Part shown: positions 31,242 to 38,482 of the stretch, piece by piece
How the letters are laid out: each line of letters starts with the position of its first letter
Numbering within the stretch: the stretch's first letter is position 1
IMG/VR virus record: IMGVR_UViG_3300047553_000511
Coordinates: 1-45,154 of that record
DNA from: a virus
Strand: one strand, 5' to 3'
DNA: 45,154 nucleotides
Notes under the pieces: generated by a model
Databases searched by the model: none
The model's input: the letters and a program-made list of their open reading frames with translations, nothing else
Told to the model about the DNA's origin: nothing
Position numbers and translations under genes: made by a program

Positions 31242-31514
31242 ATGAAAGAATTTCTAAAAGAAAATTGGGGATTATTATTAATAGTTGGATTATTCACTAC
31301 GTTTATATTACTAATTTCACTAACCACCGAAACCAGAGAGGTTGGTGGTGTTGTTTATGAGCACGTTGTAACCGCGAATGGACACGGACGTAATAGATAT
31401 GTAACTATTGTTAAAACAGATGATGGGTTTATAGAAGAAGAAAGGGGATTGAAATTATACACTACTCCAGTTGGTAGTAGAGTTACAATTGAAGTTACTA
31501 GACAAAGAAAATAA
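31242..31514 (+). CDS. membrane-anchored small protein, 90 aa
   Basis: MKEFLKENWGLLLIVGLFTT then FILLISLTTE forms a membrane helix, followed by a small beta domain (YEHVVTANGHGRNRYVTIVK; LKLYTTPVGSRVTIEVTRQR). Function unknown; same operon as the surrounding micro-proteins. Confidence 0.6.
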   Translation: MKEFLKENWGLLLIVGLFTTFILLISLTTETREVGGVVYEHVVTANGHGRNRYVTIVKTDDGFIEEERGLKLYTTPVGSRVTIEVTRQRK

Positions 31515-31522
31515 TAAATTAT

Positions 31523-31693
31523 ATGACATCAGAATTAACAATCGGAGATTTGCAAGAAATCGAAATGATTTTATTAGAAGCATCAGCTTGGGGATTACGA
31601 GTTGAAGTAGAAGAAACTGCTCAAAAATACATCGATGAAGGACATGATAAAGTTGAATCATATCATTGGGCTTACGGAGATTGGATAAAATAA
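31523..31693 (+). CDS. hypothetical protein, 56 aa
   Basis: ATG 31523 encodes MTSELTIGDLQEIEMILLEA, then SAWGLRVEVEETAQKYIDEG and a His/Tyr/Trp tail (YHWAYGDWIK). Acidic, helical and soluble, unlike its membrane neighbours. The A-W-G-L-R-x-E-V pattern appears in phage small proteins. Function unknown. Confidence 0.55.
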   Translation: MTSELTIGDLQEIEMILLEASAWGLRVEVEETAQKYIDEGHDKVESYHWAYGDWIK

Positions 31694-31714
31694 TTTTTTC
31701 TTATATATACTATT

Positions 31715-31831
31715 ATGGATATAAATCAAATAGTGAATAGTGTTGGTGCATTCTTAGCTGGAGGTTTAACTGTCTGGTTAATGGATGCAATGAAACGAGA
31801 TTCACAACGTAGAAAAAATAAGAAAAAATAA
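31715..31831 (+). CDS. micro-protein with one membrane span, 38 aa
   Basis: ATG 31715 encodes MDINQIVNSVGAFLAGGLTV, then WLMDAMKRDSQRRKNKKK: one helix and a strongly basic tail. Upstream there is an AT-rich patch (ttatatatactatt) but no consensus promoter. Function unknown. Confidence 0.45.
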   Translation: MDINQIVNSVGAFLAGGLTVWLMDAMKRDSQRRKNKKK

Positions 31832-31833
31832 TT

Positions 31834-32094
31834 ATGGTAAATGTTATACACATCTTAGAAGGATGGGGAAATTATGTTAGAGATAAATTCGATATGTTAG
31901 ACTCGGATACTCAAGAATTAGCATCTAAACGATTAACATTTTGTGATTCATGTCATATGAGAGATGGGAACTCATGTTCAACAAGTAGAAGTGGATTTCA
32001 TGAAGTTACAAGACAATTAACAAAAGGTTGTGGTTGTAATATATCAGCAAAAACTTTATCAAAAGGTTCACATTGTCCATTAGGTAAGTGGTAA
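31834..32094 (+). CDS. Cys-rich zinc-binding phage protein, 86 aa
   Basis: Residues about 36-85 hold C-x2-C (FCDSCHMRDG), a third Cys (NSCST), a G-C-G-C block (KGCGCNISAKTL) and a C-terminal HCPLGKW. This six-cysteine layout ending in CPLGKW is a recurrent phage zinc-ribbon of unknown function. The N-terminal ~35 residues are helical. Metal binding is inferred from cysteine spacing. Confidence 0.7.
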   Translation: MVNVIHILEGWGNYVRDKFDMLDSDTQELASKRLTFCDSCHMRDGNSCSTSRSGFHEVTRQLTKGCGCNISAKTLSKGSHCPLGKW

Positions 32095-32104
32095 AAAATA
32101 AGTT

Positions 32105-32392
32105 ATGAATCAACCAACAACCGGAAAAATAATTAAATCCGAAAAAACATTAGAATTATTAGAAAGTATAGGCGTTGTAATGCGAATTATGGCTTTTGCA
32201 ATGTTATCTATTATGGGTAAAGATACACCATTTCTTTGGATGTGGTTATGGAATACATCAGATGCTATTATTCTAACATATTGTGCATGGGAACGTAATA
32301 ATAAACCATACATTCTAATGAATACATTTTGGTTAATAGTGGGAGTTGTTGGTATTTACACATCAGTATTCGGAAACCCATTTAGTAACTAA
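32105..32392 (+). CDS. small membrane protein, 95 aa
   Basis: Two or three hydrophobic segments: GVVMRIMAFAMLSIMG, LWNTSDAIILTYCAW and ILMNTFWLIVGVVGIYTSVF. The N-terminus is polar (MNQPTTGKIIKSEKTLELLE). Similar in plan to the mini-transporter at 7613 but without its motifs. Function unknown. Confidence 0.6.
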   Translation: MNQPTTGKIIKSEKTLELLESIGVVMRIMAFAMLSIMGKDTPFLWMWLWNTSDAIILTYCAWERNNKPYILMNTFWLIVGVVGIYTSVFGNPFSN

Positions 32393-32413
32393 CCTTGCCC
32401 GCTCAAAATCGTT

Positions 32414-32665
32414 ATGAAAGGTAATGTAATCCATATAGATGATAAACAAATACAATTAATCAATTTAATAGATGCTTGGTTGAGAGATTTGATGACAAAA
32501 GATAAAACATCATATCAAGAAATCGGAGTAATTGCAAATGCAAGAGTGTTTTTGACAGAAATACTTTCGAAGGGTTGGTATAGAGATGGGAGTGAGGAAC
32601 AAAAACTTTTAGCCCAATTAAGAAACGATTGGATTAAGAATGGGGGAGTTTGGAAAGCTAAGTAG
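32414..32665 (+). CDS. distant member of the paralogue family, 83 aa
   Basis: DDKQIQLINLIDAWLRDLMT and LTEILSKGWYRDGSEEQKLL, then AQLRNDWIKNGG, match the two conserved helices of the family clustered at 6377-10319, 22 kb away. The LN of the signature is replaced here by LL and AQ. Its separate location shows the family is not confined to one duplication block. Followed by a T-rich, gene-free gap (32666-32841) with several agctt repeats. Confidence 0.6.
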   Translation: MKGNVIHIDDKQIQLINLIDAWLRDLMTKDKTSYQEIGVIANARVFLTEILSKGWYRDGSEEQKLLAQLRNDWIKNGGVWKAK

Positions 32666-32841
32666 CTTTAAGCTCTTACTTATACTTTTTATTCTAACTT
32701 TATCAGCTTCTAGTTTAAAAGCTCTTTTATAATTATTAGCTTTTCAAAATTTTTAGCACACTTTTTTTGAAGAAAGTTATTAACATTTTAAATATTCATA
32801 ATATGTTGATAATCAATCCCTTATAAATCCAATAAAATAAA

Positions 32842-32873
32842 TTTGGAAATCTCATTTATTTTTCGTAATTTAG
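32842..32873 (+). promoter_or_regulatory. Bacteroidota-type promoter
   Basis: TTTGG at 32842 and TAATTTAG at 32866, spacing 24. Drives the lipoprotein gene at 32898 and probably the genes through 35795. Confidence 0.75.
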
Positions 32874-32897
32874 TCTTATAAATTTAAAACATAAAAT

Positions 32898-33170
32898 ATG
32901 AAACGGATTTTATTAGGATTAATTATATTACTATCAGCATGTGACCCAATCAAACCTGATTATGTGGATAAAAATGGTAAGGAGTATCTTTTCTCGCATC
33001 CATGTGTTAAATCACATACTGAAAGTAGATATGAATATCATTATGGATATAATATGATGGCTGGGAAATTTAATTATCACTATGGGTTAAATACCGAAAA
33101 CATTTGTGATAGTGTTGGAATTGATACAATCGAAATTAATCAAGATAAAAGATATTATACTAATAAATAA
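32898..33170 (+). CDS. small lipoprotein, 90 aa
   Basis: Signal peptide MKRILLGLIILLSAC with lipobox LSAC; lipidated Cys at residue 15. The mature part is rich in Tyr, His and Asn (ESRYEYHYGYNMMAGKFNYH, YGLNTENIC). Together with the lipoprotein at 15792, this phage encodes at least two surface-type lipoproteins. Exclusion or host-surface remodelling is possible. First gene of its operon. Confidence 0.75.
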   Translation: MKRILLGLIILLSACDPIKPDYVDKNGKEYLFSHPCVKSHTESRYEYHYGYNMMAGKFNYHYGLNTENICDSVGIDTIEINQDKRYYTNK

Positions 33171-33173
33171 CTT

Positions 33174-33737
33174 ATGGTATATAAACGGTTTCAATATTCA
33201 AATGGATTAGATATAATTGCTCCACTAAAACATGGAACACGTTGGTTAGATGAAGAAACTAATCCGTTATCTATAATAGAAGACCCATTATCAGCTGCAA
33301 ATTTAAAATTACATAAAATTACAAATAAAACATATTGGGTATATAGAGAACCAGAAGAACATTTATTATCGGCATTGATGACTGAAATACGTGGAACAAT
33401 AGAATTGGAAGAATATGAAACCGAACGAATTATAAATAGTTTTATGACAGGTACTGGAACTCACTGGGGTCCATATGTTTTTAAAACTATGTTTACATAT
33501 TGGAATCGATATAGAGTCAAACCAATTCATTTATCAAAATTATCTACATTATTCCCAACTGATGTAAAATTTGATAAAACAAATTATCAAATGAATTATT
33601 ATACAAAAACAAAATACGATACTGATTTTATTATAGATTATATTGGTAATGAAACTTATATAAAATTAAAAAAATTATCGGAAATTGATAAACCATACTT
33701 AGATAATATCTTAAACAATAAACATAATTTAATTTAA
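33174..33737 (+). CDS. possible sulfotransferase-like protein, 187 aa
   Basis: The segment APLKHGTRWLDEETNPLS resembles the 5'-PSB loop of sulfotransferases (K-x-G-T-x-W-L). YWVYREPEEHLLSALMTEI resembles the 3'-phosphate motif (V-x-R-x-P-x-x-x-x-x-S). The remaining sequence is short for that family and lacks an obvious second half. The assignment rests on these two motifs only. A phage could use such an enzyme to modify a small molecule or surface glycan. Confidence 0.45.
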   Translation: MVYKRFQYSNGLDIIAPLKHGTRWLDEETNPLSIIEDPLSAANLKLHKITNKTYWVYREPEEHLLSALMTEIRGTIELEEYETERIINSFMTGTGTHWGPYVFKTMFTYWNRYRVKPIHLSKLSTLFPTDVKFDKTNYQMNYYTKTKYDTDFIIDYIGNETYIKLKKLSEIDKPYLDNILNNKHNLI

Positions 33738-34400
33738 ATGAATATAAATTATAAAATAGAAAAAGTAAAACCAAAAATATTCGCAGTGGTTATTGAGGAT
33801 TCATATGATAGAGCAATGACCTTTCTACGAATACAAGAATTTTACGAATGTCCAAATCCACAATTCAGAGGTAATATACATTTTAGTTTTACGGAATATA
33901 TGAAATGGTATAGTAAAGAATATGGTAAAGGATTTACATATGGAGTAGATTGGAGTGGATTCAATGTTCCGTTGGAAGTTGCATATGCATGTTACGATAC
34001 GTTAAGAGATAGATATACCGATTATGATGATGTGATGGAATCAATCGTACATCAGATTTATGAATTAAATGGTGATGATGCCGATGGGTATATTATTGGT
34101 GCAGGAAATACCGAAGATGAAACATTCAAACACGAAGTTTGTCATGGATTATATCATACTGATATTGAATATAAAACTTTGGTAGATGGTGTAACTAAAA
34201 ATATTTCAAAAAAAGATTATAAAACATTCAAAAAGAATATAATTAAAATGGGTTATACTGATTCGGTAATCGATGATGAGATTCAAGCGTATCTACAATA
34301 TGGATGGGAATCTGAACCATTTGGTAAAGGTGTTCCATTAGAAATCAGAGAAATGTATAATAGTTGGTATGCGGATGAGGTTGAAAATTATTCAAAATAA
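33738..34400 (+). CDS. zincin-like metallopeptidase, 220 aa
   Basis: FKHEVCHGLYHTDIEYK holds HExxH at H132-E133-x-x-H136, and DDEIQAYLQYG near residue 181 provides the downstream acidic ligand. The first ~120 residues (IEDSYDRAMTFLRIQEFYEC; GADGYIIGAGNTED-like) form a lead-in domain. It starts right after the preceding stop and precedes a radical SAM gene. Substrate unknown; a role in processing the neighbouring products is possible. Confidence 0.7.
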   Translation: MNINYKIEKVKPKIFAVVIEDSYDRAMTFLRIQEFYECPNPQFRGNIHFSFTEYMKWYSKEYGKGFTYGVDWSGFNVPLEVAYACYDTLRDRYTDYDDVMESIVHQIYELNGDDADGYIIGAGNTEDETFKHEVCHGLYHTDIEYKTLVDGVTKNISKKDYKTFKKNIIKMGYTDSVIDDEIQAYLQYGWESEPFGKGVPLEIREMYNSWYADEVENYSK

Positions 34401-34423
34401 AATATTTTAATATATATAGATAT

Positions 34424-35593
34424 ATGGATAGTAAAGTAGATTTAACAAAATATGTATGTAGAGCCCCATTTGAGGATTTTATGATATTTCATAATTCTAC
34501 ATGGTTTTGTTGTCCAGACTGGATGGAAATCCCATTTGAAGAATGGTCTTTTTTAAAAGAAGGTGATACCGAAGATTTAAAATCAGTTTGGTTTAATGAG
34601 ATAAATACAAAAGTAAGAGAAGGTGTTTTAGACGGAACATACAAATATTGTTCAAAAACTAAATGTCCATACCTATCTAAATTAATCAATACCGATGAGC
34701 GAACTTTATTAAAACAATTTGAATCAAATTCAGGTCAATCAGTTTATTTTGGTTATTTTTATAAAAGAAAAGAGTTTTTTAAAAAATACAATTTAAGTGA
34801 AAAAGATAAAGATTGGAAATTGTTTCCTCGTTTGATTTATTTTAATTTTGATTTTGCATGTAATTTGAGATGCCCATCATGTAGATTGGATACCATTCCA
34901 AATCGTAAGGATAAATTAGTTGATAGTATAATTGATGATATAAATAACCAATTTAGTGAAAACGTTGAAGTGATACATATGACTGGAAGTGGAGACCCAT
35001 TCTACTCTAATGCGTTTAGAACGTTTATGCAAAATTTTGATGCTAAACGTTATCCAAAATTGAAATCTATTTATTTGGTTTCGAATGGTAATATGTGGAC
35101 ACAAGAAATGTGGGAATCCGTAAAGGCAATTCATCCATATGTTTATGAATATGAAATATCAATTGATGCAGCAACAAAAGGAACTTATGAAAATAAAGTA
35201 AGATTAAATGGCCATTGGGATACTTTAATGAAGAATTTAAAATATCATTCAACTTTAAAATTTATCAATAGAAATTTCTCATTTGTAGTTCAAGACCATA
35301 ATGTTCGCGAAATAAACAAATTTGTGAAATTGATTGAAAGTATATATGATTATAATGAAACACCCTATACTATTACGTTTAGGGCAATACAAGATTGGAA
35401 TCACCAAACAAAAGAATGGGTAAAGGAAAGAGCAGTTCAAGAACCATCACATCCATTACATAATGTATTGTTAGAACAATTGAAAGAATTAGGTAATAAA
35501 AAATATGTAATACACAATTTTTGGCATCTAATATCAGAAGAACAAAAAACAAATGAAATATTCGATGAACCAAAAAAACAAAAATTAATATAA
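34424..35593 (+). CDS. radical SAM enzyme, 389 aa
   Basis: The CxxxCxxC motif binding the [4Fe-4S] cluster is at C146-NLR-C150-PS-C153 (NFDFACNLRCPSCRLD). HMTGSGDPFYS is the GGE-like SAM-binding strand. YLVSNGNMW and YEISIDAATKGTYE are later barrel strands with the S-I-D-A signature. Extra cysteines before the core (C12, C29, C30, C76, C81) suggest an N-terminal auxiliary Fe-S site. Such enzymes often modify peptides or cofactors. It sits with a zincin and a 66-aa protein. Confidence 0.85.
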   Translation: MDSKVDLTKYVCRAPFEDFMIFHNSTWFCCPDWMEIPFEEWSFLKEGDTEDLKSVWFNEINTKVREGVLDGTYKYCSKTKCPYLSKLINTDERTLLKQFESNSGQSVYFGYFYKRKEFFKKYNLSEKDKDWKLFPRLIYFNFDFACNLRCPSCRLDTIPNRKDKLVDSIIDDINNQFSENVEVIHMTGSGDPFYSNAFRTFMQNFDAKRYPKLKSIYLVSNGNMWTQEMWESVKAIHPYVYEYEISIDAATKGTYENKVRLNGHWDTLMKNLKYHSTLKFINRNFSFVVQDHNVREINKFVKLIESIYDYNETPYTITFRAIQDWNHQTKEWVKERAVQEPSHPLHNVLLEQLKELGNKKYVIHNFWHLISEEQKTNEIFDEPKKQKLI

Positions 35594-35594
35594 T

Positions 35595-35795
35595 ATGACA
35601 CTACAAGACATTTCACACAAGTATAGAATTTCAGATAATTATTTGAGTTCGAAAGAAGATGCATTAATTGTTACTGCAGCATCTCTAGCAGATTTAGTTG
35701 AAGAATTACAGCCAATCGCTGGAACAACAAGTGTATCAGAAAAAATGGAAAGATTGATAAACTTTCTACAAGATGTAAAAAATTCTACATTTTAA
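35595..35795 (+). CDS. small hypothetical protein, 66 aa
   Basis: MTLQDISHKYRISDNYLSSK is followed by an Ala/Leu/Glu helix (ALIVTAASLADLVEELQPIA) and a second helix. Begins one base after the radical SAM gene, so it is co-transcribed. It lacks a Cys/Gly-rich core expected of a modified-peptide precursor, so it is more likely an ordinary small protein. Confidence 0.6.
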   Translation: MTLQDISHKYRISDNYLSSKEDALIVTAASLADLVEELQPIAGTTSVSEKMERLINFLQDVKNSTF

Positions 35796-35827
35796 TTTGG
35801 AAATGTAAAAAATTATTCGTATATTTG
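35796..35827 (+). promoter_or_regulatory. Bacteroidota-type promoter
   Basis: TTTGG at 35796 and TATATTTG at 35820, spacing 24, directly after the stop at 35795. Drives the coiled-coil gene at 35853. Confidence 0.85.
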
Positions 35828-35852
35828 TAAAACAAAAATAAAATCATAAAAG

Positions 35853-36281
35853 ATGAACGTAAAACAGGCATTAAAACAGAAAAACAAATTAGTTACTGAT
35901 TTAAAAGCTCAATATGAGATTTTGAAAAAGTATAACTCAATTGAGGAAGGTAATCCTCGTAGATATTCAATGGCAGACACATTGGATAAAATCGACACAT
36001 TGCAATTTGAATTAGTTAAATTGAAAGCAAAAATTCATAAAGCAAACCAACCAGTGTATGATAAAATCTTTGCATTGGCAGAGTTGAAAGGGTTGGTAAA
36101 GGAATTAAAGAAAGTTCCAACCGAAGAAGGTAAAATAAATGAAAGATACGGAAGTGTCGTTTCAGTAAAGGAAGTGGAATTGAATGTTGTGGATATTCAA
36201 AACAAAGTGGACACGTTGGGTGAAACAATTGAAGAGTTACAAAACCAATTGGATATTCATAATTCGAATACCCAAATTTAA
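35853..36281 (+). CDS. coiled-coil protein, 142 aa
   Basis: Nearly the whole chain shows heptads: QALKQKNKLVTDLKAQYEIL, DKIDTLQFELVKLKAKIHKA and KVDTLGETIEELQNQLDIHN, interrupted by a central loop (PTEEGKINERYGSV). It is predicted to be a helical hairpin, as seen in septicolysin-like/DUF phage coils. Function unknown. Single-gene transcript followed by a ~230-base non-coding gap with inverted repeats. Confidence 0.65.
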   Translation: MNVKQALKQKNKLVTDLKAQYEILKKYNSIEEGNPRRYSMADTLDKIDTLQFELVKLKAKIHKANQPVYDKIFALAELKGLVKELKKVPTEEGKINERYGSVVSVKEVELNVVDIQNKVDTLGETIEELQNQLDIHNSNTQI

Positions 36282-36515
36282 AAATATTGAGTGAGTGGGG
36301 TTTGAAACCATTTAATTAGTTTATTCTTACAATTCTACTATGATACCAAATAGCGGATGAACGAATAAGATAATGAATAATTAACAAACTTCAACAATAT
36401 TAGGGTCACTTGTCGCGTAATTTCAAAACACTCAAACCTCTTTGAAACTCGAATAACCTTTTTATTGGATTCATTCCTCACAAACTCAAACTTATTAACC
36501 ACTAAAAATAAAATT

Positions 36516-36746
36516 ATGAATTGGTTTATTACCTATTACGTTCTTTGTATTATTTATTGTTTTTATCAATTAAATAAAAAATATAAAACAAGAGGTGTAG
36601 ATTACGGAACATCACCAGAGTTAGATTCAATAATGGTATTAGTTATGGCTGGTATTTTAGCACCAGTGGATGTAACTATAACATGGATACGAATGGTGAA
36701 GGAAGCAGAAGAAGCTAAACGTAGAGTAGAAAAACATAATATATAA
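36516..36746 (+). CDS. small membrane protein, 76 aa
   Basis: The ATG at 36516 is preferred over a non-ATG start further upstream. MNWFITYYVLCIIYCFYQLN is a first helix and SIMVLVMAGILAPVDVTITW a second, ending in a charged tail (KEAEEAKRRVEKHN). It lies just upstream of the tRNA region and is the last gene before it. The preceding gap (36282-36515) has long inverted repeats but no gene. Confidence 0.6.
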   Translation: MNWFITYYVLCIIYCFYQLNKKYKTRGVDYGTSPELDSIMVLVMAGILAPVDVTITWIRMVKEAEEAKRRVEKHNI

Positions 36747-36761
36747 TATATATATTATAAT

Positions 36762-36847
36762 GGAAGGATGGCAGAGTTGGTCTATCGCGCTTGACTTGAA
36801 ATCAAGTGTACTGAAAGGTACCGTGGGTTCGAATCCTACTCCTTCCG
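36762..36847 (+). tRNA. tRNA-Ser(TGA)
   Basis: Acceptor ggaagga pairs with tccttcc. The anticodon stem cttga/tcaag encloses loop cttgaaa with TGA. A long variable arm (tgtactgaaaggtacc) is typical of Ser, and the discriminator is G. CCA is not encoded. First tRNA of the cluster. Confidence 0.93.
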
Positions 36848-36862
36848 CAATGTTTACTTAAT

Positions 36863-37069
36863 ATGATGTTACAATTAAATCCGATGATTCCCATAGTAAG
36901 AGTATCTGACAAAATGGAAGGATATGCTTTTTTGGTAATCGATTACTCACAGGAACATAATATACTTTTTACCTGTGCAATGGATGATGGTGAAATTTGG
37001 ACATTAAGTAACAAAGAAATTCGTTTTTGTAAAAACATATCGTTAGATAGAAACGAAGTTAAATTGTAG
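36863..37069 (+). CDS. hypothetical protein inside the tRNA region, 68 aa
   Basis: MMLQLNPMIPIVRVSDKMEG, then YAFLVIDYSQEHNILFTCAM and DDGEIWTLSNKEIRF: an SH3-like all-beta small protein, similar in style to phage proteins with the 'I-P-x-x-D-x-x-G-x-A-x-V-I-D-Y' pattern. It follows tRNA-Ser by 15 bases, and its stop overlaps the start of the unusual tRNA-like RNA. Function unknown. Confidence 0.6.
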   Translation: MMLQLNPMIPIVRVSDKMEGYAFLVIDYSQEHNILFTCAMDDGEIWTLSNKEIRFCKNISLDRNEVKL

Positions 37070-37234
37070 TGTGTTGGAAAATGATTTGTACGTGTGCAAA
37101 TCTGGCAGACAAGCCCTCCTGTCTCGAGGGTGATGAGAACGAAATAGGTTAGTAATATGGGGTAGACCACCATCTTGCAAGAATGTGTTACTAACTGAAT
37201 CGCATCGTGGAGTGTTCGAATCCTCCCATTACAG
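37065..37234 (+). ncRNA. enlarged tRNA-like RNA, Asp-type anticodon, 170 nt
   Basis: The ends pair like a tRNA acceptor (tgtagtg 37065-37071 with cattaca 37227-37233). An anticodon arm ccctc-ctgtctc-gaggg (37114-37130) carries GTC. The D-loop region contains an added hairpin (gatttg 37083 with caaatc 37097). The variable region carries a large insert closed by gttagtaa (37148-37155) with ttactaac (37188-37195). The T arm has a bulged base (ggag-t-g / cctcc). A normal tRNA-Asp(GTC) exists at 43459, so this one looks like a modified or decoy tRNA. Confidence 0.5.
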
Positions 37235-37245
37235 CAAAAGAAAAA

Positions 37246-37258
37246 GTTCTTTAACATA
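37246..37258 (+). promoter_or_regulatory. boxA-like element before tmRNA
   Basis: gttctttaacata closely resembles the E. coli rRNA boxA core (gctctttaaca). It stands directly before the tmRNA 5' end. Similar words precede other stable RNAs in this region, suggesting Nus-factor antitermination or processing. Confidence 0.55.
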
Positions 37259-37259
37259 T

Positions 37260-37633
37260 GGGGATGCCCGGTATTGACAGGTATGAAGAGTTAGTATAAT
37301 TGCAAGCAGGATTAGATGGAAATCCTTAAACACCTATCGAACAATAAACGCAGTAGAATTATCTACAATGACCTTCGAAGATGCTATGGCATTCGTTGGT
37401 GCTGATTACGCAGTAGCTGCCTAATTACTCCCGCACACATCGTGGGACTTGAAATAGAATGTGAAATCAGGTGGAAAAGTGATTGAACCCGAAATCGAAT
37501 CACTCATTGTTTATCGGTTGCCGATGGTGAAGAACCAACCGAATATTTTGTTAGTTAAGAAAAACTAACTAAGCTTGTGAATGAGGTTTATTAAACCATA
37601 TTTTGGACGAGGGTTCGACTCCCTCCATCTCCA
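37260..37633 (+). ncRNA. ssrA: tmRNA
   Basis: The 5' end ggggatg pairs with catctcc at the 3' end, and the tRNA-like domain has T arm gaggg-ttcgact-ccctc with discriminator A. Pseudoknot 1 is visible: ggatt (37309) with aatcc (37321), its loop gatgg pairing with ctatc (37334). Eleven bases later the resume codon GCA lies at 37350, nucleotide 91 of the RNA, like position 90 in E. coli. The reading frame gives a 24-residue tag starting AVELSTMTFED and ending ADYAVAA, stop TAA at 37422. The tag end matches the protease-recognised YALAA type. tmRNA rescues stalled ribosomes and tags the products. Confidence 0.92.
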
Positions 37634-37695
37634 CTATTTACGTTTTGTATATTTTTATATATTTATACATACGAAATAAAAAACTTTACAAAAGA

Positions 37696-37727
37696 TTAGG
37701 AAATATCAAAAACATTTCGTATCTTTG
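37696..37727 (+). promoter_or_regulatory. Bacteroidota-type promoter
   Basis: TTAGG variant at 37696 and TATCTTTG at 37720, spacing 24. It is followed by a short structured stretch rather than a gene. Confidence 0.75.
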
Positions 37728-37730
37728 TAT

Positions 37731-37812
37731 TGTTATTGAAATAAAGGTTGAAGCCAATAGTAATAAAACCGACTATGTGACCCCGTAAGGAATAAAGCCG
37801 GATACCTTTGAT
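37731..37812 (+). ncRNA. possible short structured RNA
   Basis: About 80 bases between two promoters. The ends pair (aaaggt 37743-37748 with accttt 37804-37809) and internal repeats (ggtt with aacc; agcc with gg) suggest a compact fold. No ORF. It is followed by an A-rich repeat that recurs before other promoters here. Family unknown. Confidence 0.35.
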
Positions 37813-37834
37813 TCAAAAAAAACTTTAAAAAAGA

Positions 37835-37866
37835 TTTGGAAATATAAAAATTATTTCGTATCTTTA
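37835..37866 (+). promoter_or_regulatory. Bacteroidota-type promoter
   Basis: TTTGG at 37835 and TATCTTTA at 37859, spacing 24. Drives the initiator tRNA transcript, with a boxA-like element 18 bases downstream. Confidence 0.85.
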
Positions 37867-37883
37867 CAAAGTAAAAAGAAAAC

Positions 37884-37896
37884 GTTCTTTGAGAAA
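37884..37896 (+). promoter_or_regulatory. boxA-like element
   Basis: gttctttgagaaa lies in the leader between the promoter at 37835 and the initiator tRNA, the place where boxA sits in stable-RNA operons. Confidence 0.5.
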
Positions 37897-37979
37897 TATA
37901 ATAATTGTGGAATAGTAGACTAATCGTAAATAAGACGTCCATAAATGTACAACATTTCAATTATTATTAAATATTATAT

Positions 37980-38051
37980 CGCAGGGTAGAGCAGTGGTAG
38001 CTTGGTGGGCTCATAACCCATAGGTCGGGGGTTCGAATCCTTCCCCTGCAA
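37980..38051 (+). tRNA. initiator tRNA-fMet(CAT)
   Basis: Acceptor cgcaggg/ccctgca leaves a C1-A72 mismatch, the hallmark of bacterial initiator tRNA. The anticodon stem ends in ggg/ccc around ctcataa (CAT), also an initiator feature. The T arm is ggggg-ttcgaat-ccttc. Downstream, gagtaagt (38056) pairs with acttactc (38114), a large hairpin that may guide 3' processing. Confidence 0.93.
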
Positions 38052-38142
38052 CTAAGAGTAAGTAAGAGAACCGGTTATCTAAACCTTTGGGTGAAGAGCC
38101 AAACGTCATACTAACTTACTCAAAAAAAAACTTTAAAAAAGA

Positions 38143-38174
38143 TTTGGAAATATGAAAATTATTTCGTATCTTTA
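38143..38174 (+). promoter_or_regulatory. Bacteroidota-type promoter
   Basis: TTTGG at 38143 and TATCTTTA at 38167, spacing 24. The flanking aaactttaaaaaaga repeat is shared with the promoter at 37835. Drives the membrane protein gene at 38259. Confidence 0.8.
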
Positions 38175-38258
38175 CAAAGTAAAAGAAACCAACCAAACGC
38201 AATCTATGAATCAAACAACAAAACGAAAGTAGTATTGTTCAATTTAAAAAATAAAAAA

Positions 38259-38471
38259 ATGGTAAAGTTTCAAAAAGTTCTTTTAATTACTGGATGTGTT
38301 ATGTCATTATTAAGTGGTATAATAAGTGTAATCGAAAAAAGATTCGATACATATGCATTCATCTCAGCAATGTTGTTCTTCAATTTGTATCTTAGTTTAC
38401 TTAGTAATCAAAGATTATCAAAGTTAATTGATGACCACGTTGAAAATGTGAAAAAAATAATTAAAAAATAA
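38259..38471 (+). CDS. small membrane protein, 70 aa
   Basis: The ATG at 38259 is used; an upstream TTG is unlikely. MVKFQKVLLITGCVMSLLSG and AFISAMLFFNLYLSLLSN form two hydrophobic helices, ending in a charged helix (LSKLIDDHVENVKKIIKK). Single gene between two promoters in the stable-RNA region. Function unknown. Confidence 0.6.
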   Translation: MVKFQKVLLITGCVMSLLSGIISVIEKRFDTYAFISAMLFFNLYLSLLSNQRLSKLIDDHVENVKKIIKK

Positions 38472-38482
38472 TTGTAAAAATA

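Noticed and set aside
37398-37424. Short tmRNA tag GADYAVAA starting at GGT 37398
   Set aside because: It resembles Bacteroidota tags, but pseudoknot 1 and the spacing of 11 bases place the resume codon at 37350; kept only as an alternative.
37603-37788. 61-aa frame overlapping the tmRNA 3' end
   Set aside because: It begins inside the tmRNA tRNA-like domain and crosses a promoter; the RNA explains the sequence.
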